A DNA stretch of 64,000 bases from the NCBI RefSeq assembly GCF_009733595.1, contig NZ_WOFH01000012.1, positions 124,001-188,000 on the forward strand, in the 5' to 3' direction. Under the pieces are notes generated by a model. That model was not told the DNA's origin and did no database searches. It was given only the letters and a program-made list of their open reading frames with translations. A program made the position numbers and the translations under genes. Origin of the DNA: Actinomadura litoris. GTDB taxonomy: Bacteria; Actinomycetota; Actinomycetes; Streptosporangiales; Streptosporangiaceae. Shown one piece after another: positions 17,301 to 23,727 of the stretch (position 1 is its first letter; the number at the start of each line of letters is the position of its first letter).

Positions 17301-17861
17301 CTACCTCCCGGTGGGCACGTAGGTCGCGATCAGCACGCCGCTCTTGAACGCGGTGGTGCCGGCCGGCTCGAACGCGGCGGCGAAGTCCTTGCGGGCGAGC
17401 AGCTCGGCCGGGTCGCCGGTGCCCACGATGACCGGGTGGATCCACAGGCGCAGCTCGTCCAGCAGCCCGCCCTCGATCAGCGTCCGCGTCACCGCGCCGA
17501 ACCCGTACTGCAGGATGTCCTGGCCGTCGCGCTCCTTGAGCGCCCCGATCTCCGCGACCGCGTCGGCGCGCCTGACGACGGTGGTGTTGCTCCAGGTGGG
17601 CTTGTCGAGCGTGTCGGAGACGACGACGTGCTCGATGGTGTTCATCCGCACGCCGAAGTCGCCGGTCGCCTCCTCCATCGCGGGCCACACCTCCGAGAAC
17701 CCGTCGTAGGTGGTCCGGCCCATCACCATGGCGTCGCAGGAGAACAGCAGCTCGCTGGCGTAGGCGGCGGCCTCGTCCTGGAAGTAGGCCGACGTCCAGT
17801 TCTGCGGGTTCTCGATGACCCCGTCGAGCGAGATGTACGTCGAGTTGATGATCTTGCGCAT
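17301..17861 (-). CDS. Dihydrofolate reductase-family protein (RibD C-terminal-like)
   Basis: 186 residues, opening MRKIINSTYISLDGVIENP and containing MGRTTYDGFSEVW and LIEGGLLDELRLWIHPVIVG, the pattern of the RibD_C/DHFR-like reductase family common in actinobacteria. These proteins bind NADPH, but most lack a proven substrate; this is not a housekeeping FolA. I chose ATG 17861, with GGGAG upstream, over a longer open frame. The integrative element has inserted 90 bp upstream of its start, so its original upstream region is now split. Confidence 0.9.
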   Translation of the reverse strand: MRKIINSTYISLDGVIENPQNWTSAYFQDEAAAYASELLFSCDAMVMGRTTYDGFSEVWPAMEEATGDFGVRMNTIEHVVVSDTLDKPTWSNTTVVRRADAVAEIGALKERDGQDILQYGFGAVTRTLIEGGLLDELRLWIHPVIVGTGDPAELLARKDFAAAFEPAGTTAFKSGVLIATYVPTGR

Positions 17862-17950
17862 GGTCTGCTCCCAGCTGCGTGGTGGGAGGGGCCGTCCGAC
17901 CGGCCCCCTCCGCGGTGCCGATGGACCCCACACTGCCCGGACCGTTTTAC

Positions 17951-17976
17951 GGGATTCTTACGGTCCCGTTCGCGGG
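17951..17976 (+). repeat. attL (26-bp direct repeat, left copy)
   Basis: Identical to the copy at 30038-30063; identity stops abruptly on both sides (C versus G to the left, G versus A to the right). It begins GGGATTCTTACGG and ends CCCGTTCGCGGG. In attL the small hairpin seen in attR is broken on its right side. Confidence 0.92.
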
Positions 17977-18045
17977 GGAGCGGAAGTCAGGAGGGGTGTC
18001 GGTCGTCTCTGGAGGTTCCGGGGAGCCGATCGGGGAGCCACGCGC

Positions 18046-19188
18046 CTACGCGGACTTCGCGGTCCCGCTGAAGATCTCGTTCATGTGCTCGGCTCCGTCG
18101 CGGATCTCGGGCCGGAGCTGGTGGCGGTAGACCGTTTCGGTGATCTTGGTGCTGGCGTGTCCCACCAGGTCGCTGATCTTCTCGATCGGTACCCCGTGGT
18201 CACTCATGATGGACACGAACGTGTGCCGCAGCTCGCGCGGGGACCACTCGCTGGCGTCCAGCCCCGCAGCGCGCAGGACCTTGCGGAACCGGCGGCGGAC
18301 GCGCGGCGCGTCGTACGGCGCTCCGTTCTCGTGGCAGAACACGAGATCGTGATCCTCGTACGCGTCTCCGGCTTGGAGTCGCTCGGCCGCCTGCCGCTTC
18401 TTGTGCTTCCTGAGCGCGTCCACGGCGGTGTCGGCGATGCCGAGTCCCCGCCTGCTGAGCGGTGTCTTGGTGTCGCCCTTGTGGCGGTCAGCGCGCCGGA
18501 CATAGACGGTCGCCGTCTCCAGATCCACGTCACTCCACTTGAGGGTGCGGAGTTCCTCCGTACGCAGTCCCGAGACGATGGCGAGGATGACGTAAGCGCC
18601 GAGTCGGTGCTCGGGCTTGGCGGCTTCCTCAAGGACGTCCTTGGCCTGCTGGAGGGTGAGCGAGCGCGACTGACGCCCGGCCTTGCCTTCTGGCGTGTCC
18701 ACCAGCAGGGCGACGTTCCGGCCGATCCGGTCATGGCGTGCCGCTCTGCGGATGGACCTCTTGAGCAGGCTGTGAACCATGCCCAGAGACGACGAGGTGA
18801 GGTGCGGTGCCCTGCCGTCGAGCCACTTCTCTACGTCGTCCGCTGAGAGTTCCTTGAGGCGCGCATGCCCGATGAACGGGATGAGCTGGTTCTTGGCGAG
18901 CGACCGGTACACCGTGTTGGACGAAGGTGACTTGCCTGACTTGGCGTACGCCGTCAGGTAGTCGTTCACCGCGTCGCGGACGAAGTAGTTGTGCTCGGTC
19001 TTCACGCCGCCGTCCAGCTCTTTGACGGCCTCCTTGAGCTTGTCCTTGACCTCTGTCTTGGTCTTCCCCTTCCTCTTGAGCCGGTTGCGCTTGCCGTCCG
19101 GGCCCATCCCGAGTGAGAGAGCGCCGGTGAACCCGCCGTTCTCCTCGTAGATCGACCCCTCGTACTTCCCGACCAGGATCTTCGTCAA
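18046..19188 (-). CDS. int: Tyrosine-type site-specific integrase
   Basis: Catalyses attP x attB recombination. With the TTG start at 19188 it has 380 residues: N-terminal AP2-like arm-binding segment (VGKYEGSIYEENGGFTGAL), SAM-like core-binding domain (residues 80-170) and catalytic domain with R209 (SGLRTEEL), H322 next to ELR321, the GHAS box and the nucleophile Y354 (TVYRHQL). I chose TTG because AGGAGGAGGG lies just upstream; the open frame continues upstream without a ribosome site. The tandem GGGACGTCTT motif sits 46-65 bp upstream of this start and may control it. Closest in type to pSAM2-family integrases. Confidence 0.93.
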   Translation of the reverse strand: MTKILVGKYEGSIYEENGGFTGALSLGMGPDGKRNRLKRKGKTKTEVKDKLKEAVKELDGGVKTEHNYFVRDAVNDYLTAYAKSGKSPSSNTVYRSLAKNQLIPFIGHARLKELSADDVEKWLDGRAPHLTSSSLGMVHSLLKRSIRRAARHDRIGRNVALLVDTPEGKAGRQSRSLTLQQAKDVLEEAAKPEHRLGAYVILAIVSGLRTEELRTLKWSDVDLETATVYVRRADRHKGDTKTPLSRRGLGIADTAVDALRKHKKRQAAERLQAGDAYEDHDLVFCHENGAPYDAPRVRRRFRKVLRAAGLDASEWSPRELRHTFVSIMSDHGVPIEKISDLVGHASTKITETVYRHQLRPEIRDGAEHMNEIFSGTAKSA

Positions 19189-19233
19189 CGGATCCCTCCT
19201 CCTGCCGTTCGAGGACGCCTCCGACGATAACTC

Positions 19234-19253
19234 AAGACGTCCCAAGACGTCCC
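19234..19253 (-). promoter_or_regulatory. Tandem GGGACGTCTT motif upstream of int
   Basis: On the minus strand GGGACGTCTT is repeated twice with exactly 10-bp period, between the xis stop and the int start. The same unit is found at other control regions of this element (see 22458, 27152, 28404). One helical turn between copies places both on the same DNA face, as for a cooperatively binding regulator. Confidence 0.7.
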
Positions 19254-19267
19254 TTGCTTGGAGGGTG

Positions 19268-19438
19268 TCAGTGGACTTCTTCCATGGCGGTGAGGAACTC
19301 GGCGAGGTGCCGGTCGGTGATGCGGCGCGACTTTCCGATCTTGATACTGCGGAGCTGGCCGGTGCGGATCAGGAAGTAGACCTTGTCGCGTCCGATGCTG
19401 AGGATCTCGGCCACTTGCTCGACGGTGTACGCCTGCAC
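19268..19438 (-). CDS. xis: Excisionase, MerR/HTH_17 type (56 aa)
   Basis: 56-residue DNA-binding protein: YTVEQVAEILSIGRDKVYFL then IRTGQLRSIKIGKSRRI is the winged-helix signature of HTH_17 excisionases, which bend attL/attR DNA and bias the integrase toward excision. It is directly upstream of int on the same strand, as in pSAM2-type elements. Of the clustered GTG codons I chose the one at 19438, because AGGAGG lies eight bases before it. Too short for a routine ORF cut-off, but the motif and position are clear. Confidence 0.9.
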   Translation of the reverse strand: MQAYTVEQVAEILSIGRDKVYFLIRTGQLRSIKIGKSRRITDRHLAEFLTAMEEVH

Positions 19439-19531
19439 GGTCACCACCTCCTCTTCTTCGGGACTCGTCCCGAGATCGTTCGTGGTGTGGGGTTGGCGAT
19501 CATCTCCTTGGCTACGGTGAGTGCTCGTCTC

Positions 19532-19590
19532 CGTCTCGTCTCACGGACGTCTCCACGCTCCTTACGTGCAGGCGCGTGTGAGACGAGACG
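19532..19590. promoter_or_regulatory. 13-bp inverted repeat between tra and xis
   Basis: CGTCTCGTCTCAC (19532-19544) is the exact reverse complement of 19578-19590, with 33 bases between. The loop holds a GGACGTCTC, a relative of the element's recurrent motif. It could be a terminator for the tra operon, an operator or an origin/transfer structure; the sequence alone does not decide. Confidence 0.6.
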
Positions 19591-19599
19591 TTGAGACGA

Positions 19600-21375
19600 C
19601 TACCGGTCGTGATCGGACGCCTTGTAGCGTCCGCGCTTGACCTGAACGGCTTGGCCTGCCTTCACGAGTTCGGCGAGTCGCCGGTACAGGGTGGGGCGGC
19701 TCATGTCCGTGAGCATCAGAAGGTGAGCGATCGGGAGACCTTCGTCCGGCGCCTCGTCCAGCACCCGCCGTAGAACGTCGTCGGTGTGGTCGTCAGGGAT
19801 GGGCGTGGCGGCGACGGGGGCCGTGTGCGACACGTCCAATGCCCGCGATGAGACCTCATCCAGCGCAGGACGGACGTTCGCGTGCCTCTCGGCAGTCAGG
19901 GTCACGGTCGCGTCGTCGAGTAGGTAGGCGCGGGCTCGGCGCGGTGTGTCGTGCTCGGGGGCAGAGAGCAGGAACTTGCCGGGCGCGTTGAGGGTGTGGG
20001 CGTGCCATCCGGCGTTGAGCATCCCTTGCCCGAGGATGAGATCGACGTCCTTCCGTTCCCGAACACGGAAGCTCACGCGAACGTCCATCTGAGACCGGAC
20101 GGCACCCTTCCCCATGGCCTTCTGCGTAGGCCGTTGCGTAGCGGCGATGAGAGTCACGGCGACGGCGCGTCCCCGCCGCGCGATGGAGTCCGTATCGGTG
20201 GCCGCGTCGGGGGCGTCGTCGGCGAGTTCGGCGTACTCGTCCACGACGATGACGAGCGCGGGAAGCTCAGGCGTCGGATCCCACACGCGCCGCCCATGGG
20301 CGACGAGCCAGTCGGCGCGCGCCTCAAGAACCGTTACCGCGTCGCGCAGCATCACGCGGGCCTGTTCGGGAGTGGTGGCCAGCCGGTCGATACACGACGC
20401 CCACGGCTGGAGTTCCATCCCGCGCTTGAGGTCGATCGCCCAGATCACCACGTCCCGGCACGCGGACAGATTGCCCATGAGGACATTGATGCCGCCGCTC
20501 TTCCCCGAGCCGGCCACGCCACCAATCAGCCCATGACGGCGCAGCAGCAGAACACGCGCGCTCGTGGCGTCCTCGAACGGTCCGAGGTCGATCGGCTCGG
20601 TAATGGACGAGACGGACGGTCCGGGCCAGGGGATGGCGCCCGCGTGCGGGTCGGTGTCGAGTACTCGCAGCTCGAACCGGTTGGCCTTGTCGTCCCGCGT
20701 CGGAGAGACGCGTACAGCCCCCCGGAACGTCCCGAGCGCTGACTCGATCGCTGGCACCTTGCCGAGGACGTCTTGAAGCGTCTGGCCACGCGCCAGCGCG
20801 AACCGGGCGCGCCATCCCCACACGTCCACTACAGCGGATTGAGGACGAGAGCCGTTCAGCCCGACCGACCGCGCGATCTCCGGCCACGCGGCGAGCCTCC
20901 GATCGACACGCACCTTGGCGCGTCGCCGTCGATGTGCCCACCACGGCACCGCGAGCAAGGCACCGCCCAGGACAAGCACCCGGGGAAGCGGCGAGAACGC
21001 GATACCGAGCGCGGTCACGGCAGCAAGCCACCCACCAGCACCCATGACGACGACGGCGGCGTACACCCGCTCCATTCGCTGGGCGAGCCCAACCCGCTCG
21101 CCGAACATGGCGAGTGCCCAAGCCGCCACCGTCGCGACGCCCAACACCCAAGGCCACCACCCCGGACGGGCGAAGTGCAGAACCACACCTCCCGCCAACA
21201 GAACACACACCAGATAGACCGGCGCGAGTTCCGACCGGTAGCGCCACAACGCCCGCGCCACCAGCACCCCAGCGACGTCCGGGAATGGCCCGTCACTGTC
21301 CACGATGACCATGGGCTGGAGCCCGTTGCGGCGCATCTTCTGCGCATGCCGCCGCATCTGACGCGTCCGGCTCAT
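19600..21375 (-). CDS. FtsK/SpoIIIE-type DNA translocase (TraB-like transfer protein)
   Basis: 591 residues. N-terminal region with about four transmembrane segments (residues 30-150), then an FtsK/SpoIIIE ATPase with P-loop GGVAGSGKSGG near residue 287 and Walker B LVIVVDEYAELADD. The C-terminal 60 residues form a winged helix (MLTDMSRPTLYRRLAELVKAG) like the FtsK gamma/TraB DNA-recognition domain. In actinomycete conjugative elements this single protein forms a hexameric pump that moves double-stranded DNA between mycelia. Start ATG 21375 overlaps the upstream gene's stop as ATGA, indicating translational coupling. Confidence 0.92.
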   Translation of the reverse strand: MSRTRQMRRHAQKMRRNGLQPMVIVDSDGPFPDVAGVLVARALWRYRSELAPVYLVCVLLAGGVVLHFARPGWWPWVLGVATVAAWALAMFGERVGLAQRMERVYAAVVVMGAGGWLAAVTALGIAFSPLPRVLVLGGALLAVPWWAHRRRRAKVRVDRRLAAWPEIARSVGLNGSRPQSAVVDVWGWRARFALARGQTLQDVLGKVPAIESALGTFRGAVRVSPTRDDKANRFELRVLDTDPHAGAIPWPGPSVSSITEPIDLGPFEDATSARVLLLRRHGLIGGVAGSGKSGGINVLMGNLSACRDVVIWAIDLKRGMELQPWASCIDRLATTPEQARVMLRDAVTVLEARADWLVAHGRRVWDPTPELPALVIVVDEYAELADDAPDAATDTDSIARRGRAVAVTLIAATQRPTQKAMGKGAVRSQMDVRVSFRVRERKDVDLILGQGMLNAGWHAHTLNAPGKFLLSAPEHDTPRRARAYLLDDATVTLTAERHANVRPALDEVSSRALDVSHTAPVAATPIPDDHTDDVLRRVLDEAPDEGLPIAHLLMLTDMSRPTLYRRLAELVKAGQAVQVKRGRYKASDHDR

Positions 21376-21716
21376 GAGCGTCCCCAAGCATCGGGGGGAA
21401 GCTGCCCTTGCGCGCGAAGCTCGTCCCGCAGGTAGTAGAGCGGATCCGGCTCGGCATCGCGTTCAGCACTCAGACAGGCGCGTCCGGCCGCCACCAGGTT
21501 TGCGCGGTCACGCCGAACCCGGACGAGAACAGCCGAGAGCCGATTGACTTCGGAGACGAGCGCGGGAACGTCGGCGAGTGCCGCATTGAGGCGAAGCCAC
21601 ACAGCCTCAAGTGAGGGCATCGCATCAGAGAGACCCGAGACGATCTCCCGCGCGACGAGGTTACGAGAACGGACCTCCAGAACATTGATTTCGACGGGAC
21701 GCGGCGTATCAGGCAC
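21372..21716 (-). CDS. Hypothetical element protein coupled to the translocase
   Basis: 114 residues, not recognised. It begins VPDTPRPVEINVLEV and contains a predicted helical central part rich in Leu, Ala and Val (LRLNAALADVPALVSEVNRLSAVLV), with no cysteines beyond one and no membrane segment. GTG 21716 is preceded by GGGAGGG; its stop overlaps the translocase start by ATGA. The position suggests an accessory to transfer or to element regulation. The longer open frame upstream is a shadow of the next small gene. Confidence 0.78.
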   Translation of the reverse strand: MPDTPRPVEINVLEVRSRNLVAREIVSGLSDAMPSLEAVWLRLNAALADVPALVSEVNRLSAVLVRVRRDRANLVAAGRACLSAERDAEPDPLYYLRDELRAQGQLPPDAWGRS

Positions 21717-21745
21717 TAGGGCATCCCTCCCTTCGGTAAGGAACG

Positions 21746-21934
21746 TCAGGGCTGAGAAGAGGACTGGACGAGAACCGCCACCAGGCGGCGAATCTCCGGC
21801 GCGACACTCGTCGCGGCGAGGAAGAACCCGAACAACAGGCAAACCACGATGTGCCAGCCGCGAAGCCCCATGTACCGCCAAGCGACCCACACCGCAGCAC
21901 CCAGAAGCGCCACCAGGGGAACCGACACGTTCAC
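21746..21934 (-). CDS. Small membrane protein (62 aa)
   Basis: 62 residues with two hydrophobic segments (VSVPLVALLGAAVWVAW and IVVCLLFGFFLAATSV). GTG start 21934 is preceded by GAGGGGGTGA. It is in the transfer operon between the Cys-rich protein and the 114-aa protein. Small membrane proteins of this type are regular in AICE transfer operons (Spd-like, intramycelial spread), but this one has no signature I can name. Confidence 0.75.
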   Translation of the reverse strand: MNVSVPLVALLGAAVWVAWRYMGLRGWHIVVCLLFGFFLAATSVAPEIRRLVAVLVQSSSQP

Positions 21935-21946
21935 AGACTCACCCCC

Positions 21947-22099
21947 TCACAGCCACAGATCCGGGTACCGCGACCCGTGCCCGCGCCGGATCCACCGGGC
22001 GCGGGCGCGGCACTTGCGGCACCGCCGGTTGCCGGGTTCGACTCGCGCGCCACACGGACACGAGTGGCCGGTGATGATGCGCGGCATCCGCATGCTCAC
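21947..22099 (-). CDS. Small Cys-rich protein (50 aa), zinc-ribbon-like
   Basis: 50 residues, highly basic, with paired cysteines: HSCPCGAR and, 10 residues on, RRCRKCRARARW. The CxC...CxxC spacing suggests one bound zinc. The GTG start overlaps the upstream gene's stop as GTGA; an ATG two codons later (22093) is an alternative. Basic, zinc-ribbon-like mini-proteins recur in AICE transfer operons with unproven function; nucleic-acid binding is a guess. It would be missed by a 60-aa cut-off. Confidence 0.72.
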   Translation of the reverse strand: MSMRMPRIITGHSCPCGARVEPGNRRCRKCRARARWIRRGHGSRYPDLWL

Positions 22100-22305
22100 C
22101 GCCCTGCCGGAGAACGCTCAGGGAGGTCGTCGCACGTCTGCGTCCGTAGGACCCGCTGCGAGACGGCTCCGACCCGAGACGGCGCGGCGCCGCCACGCAC
22201 GTACCGGCGCTCCTCGGCATGGATGCCGATGACGAGCATGGCGAAGATTCCGCAGGTGGATCCAGCGAGGAAGACGGCGACGATCGATCCAAGGACGAGG
22301 ATCAT
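22096..22305 (-). CDS. Small single-pass membrane protein (69 aa), first gene of the transfer operon
   Basis: 69 residues: a hydrophobic N-terminus (MILVLGSIVAVFLAGSTCGI then FAMLVIGI) followed by a basic, Arg-rich cytoplasmic tail. ATG 22305 has a strong GAGGAGGGA ribosome site. The stop overlaps the next gene by GTGA. It leads the minus-strand run down to the translocase. No family recognised. Confidence 0.72.
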   Translation of the reverse strand: MILVLGSIVAVFLAGSTCGIFAMLVIGIHAEERRYVRGGAAPSRVGAVSQRVLRTQTCDDLPERSPAGR

Positions 22306-22484
22306 GGGGGATCCCTCCTCTCGTACGGGCCCGGCGCCGGCGGCGGCCGGTCCGGGCGACCGGTGGCTTACGAGAAGAGAGTGCGCGTGACCTGGGGGAC
22401 GAGATCACTACATGACTGGACGTGTTCATGACGTCCTCATAGGGTTGACCGCGTCCTGGGACGTCCCGGAAGCCGGACGGGTGC
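22306..22484. promoter_or_regulatory. Divergent control region of the element
   Basis: 179 bp between the leftward transfer operon and the rightward HTH/PLD-like/NUDIX gene. It contains GGACGTG (22419), GACGTCC (22430) and the perfect palindrome GGGACGTCCC at 22458-22467, all variants of the recurring ACGTC motif. TTGACC at 22445-22450 may be a -35 for the rightward gene. The most likely place for the element's master switch. Confidence 0.6.
22458..22467. promoter_or_regulatory. GGGACGTCCC palindrome, candidate operator
   Basis: A fully symmetric version of the element's GGGACGTCTT unit, 18 bases upstream of the HTH/PLD-like/NUDIX start, where bound protein would block its expression. Confidence 0.6.
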
Positions 22485-23708
22485 ATGCCGAACGAACGCC
22501 TACGCGCCACCCTGCTAGAGCAGGGCCTCACGGTCGCCACGCTCGCCGAGTCGATCGGGGTCGATCACAAGACGGTCGAACGCTGGATCACCAAAGACCG
22601 CACCCCGTACCGGCGGCACCGCTACGCAGTGGCTTCACGCCTGGGCGTTGACGAAACCTTCCTCTGGCCCGACGCCCTCTCCAACGAACAGGTCACCGCA
22701 GCGTCCAGCAGCGAACTGGTGACGATCTACCCCCACCGTTCCACCGTCCCGAGGGACGCATGGGGACGTCTGTTCGCGACGGCCGAGGAAGAGATCGGCA
22801 TCCTCGTCTACGCCGGACTCTTCCTCTCCGAGGACACCGGCATCCAACGCACCCTTACCGACAAGGCCAAGGCAGGCGTCCGCGTCCGAATCCTCCTCGG
22901 CGACCCGGACAGCCCCCAGGTGGCCGAACGCGGCACAGACGAGGGCGTAGACGATGCCATGTCAGCGAAGATCCGCAACGCACTCGTCCTCTACAAGAAA
23001 CTCCGCAAACAGGACGGCGTAGAGTTCCGCTTCCACCAAACGGTGCTCTACAACTCGATCTACCGCGCGGACGACCAGCTCCTCGTCAACACCCACGTCT
23101 ACGGCATCACAGCCGCCCTGGCTCCCGTATGGCACCTCAGGCGCATAGCCGGTGGCGACCTGGTGAACACCTACCTAGAGAGCTTCGAACGAGTCTGGGA
23201 ATCCGCCACACCCATCCCGGGGGGAGTAGCCATGGGCCGCAGGATCGACTACTACGACGACCCCAATGCCCCCAAGGCCAACAGCCTCGTCCCGGCCGTC
23301 AACGTGGTCGTAGAGAACGACAAGGGCGAGATCCTCATGATCCGCCGCACCGACAACGACAATTGGGCCCTCCCCGGCGGCGCCGTAGACCTAGGCGAGT
23401 CCGTAACCCAAGCCGCCATCCGCGAAACCAAGGAAGAAACCGGAATAGATGTAGAGATCACCGGCCTGGTAGGAATCTACAGCGACCCCAAACACGTGAT
23501 CCACTACACCAGCAACAACGAAGTCCGCCAGGAGTTCACCGTTCTCCTTAGAGGTCGCTGGTCTGGTGGTGGGCTTAGGACGAGCGACGAAAGTAGAGAC
23601 GTTTGCTGGCTTTCGGCACCTGAGTTGCTGAATCGAAAAATGGATAGGTCAATGCGTAAGAGGGTCGGCCATGCCCTCAAGTATGAGGCGGAAGCGGTAG
23701 TTAACTAG
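22485..23708 (+). CDS. HTH / PLD-like (DUF5919-type) protein fused to a NUDIX hydrolase
   Basis: 407 residues in three parts. Residues 1-60: XRE-like helix-turn-helix (LTVATLAESIGVDHKTVERW). Residues 80-240: a domain with GVRVRILLGDP, LYNSIYRADDQLLVNTH and TYLESFERVW, resembling the phospholipase D-like/DUF5919 family, without clear HKD catalytic pairs. Residues 265-400: NUDIX domain with the box GGAVDLGESVTQAAIRETKE followed by ETGID, i.e. GX5EX7REUXEEXGU. NUDIX genes are frequent in pSAM2-like elements. A shorter paralogue without NUDIX lies at 28473. The 3' 150 bases are already AT-richer, like the next gene. Confidence 0.88.
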   Translation: MPNERLRATLLEQGLTVATLAESIGVDHKTVERWITKDRTPYRRHRYAVASRLGVDETFLWPDALSNEQVTAASSSELVTIYPHRSTVPRDAWGRLFATAEEEIGILVYAGLFLSEDTGIQRTLTDKAKAGVRVRILLGDPDSPQVAERGTDEGVDDAMSAKIRNALVLYKKLRKQDGVEFRFHQTVLYNSIYRADDQLLVNTHVYGITAALAPVWHLRRIAGGDLVNTYLESFERVWESATPIPGGVAMGRRIDYYDDPNAPKANSLVPAVNVVVENDKGEILMIRRTDNDNWALPGGAVDLGESVTQAAIRETKEETGIDVEITGLVGIYSDPKHVIHYTSNNEVRQEFTVLLRGRWSGGGLRTSDESRDVCWLSAPELLNRKMDRSMRKRVGHALKYEAEAVVN

Positions 23709-23727
23709 GTCTTCAAAAGAACTACTT

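Noticed and set aside
17951..17976. att repeat as the 3' end of a tRNA gene
   Set aside because: No T-loop GTTCGAxTC or acceptor stem pairs with nearby sequence at either end, and no tRNA fold can be drawn.
19600..21375. Translocase as a cell-division FtsK
   Set aside because: Only 591 residues, located in an element next to int/xis, without the long linker and full FtsK N-terminal domain.
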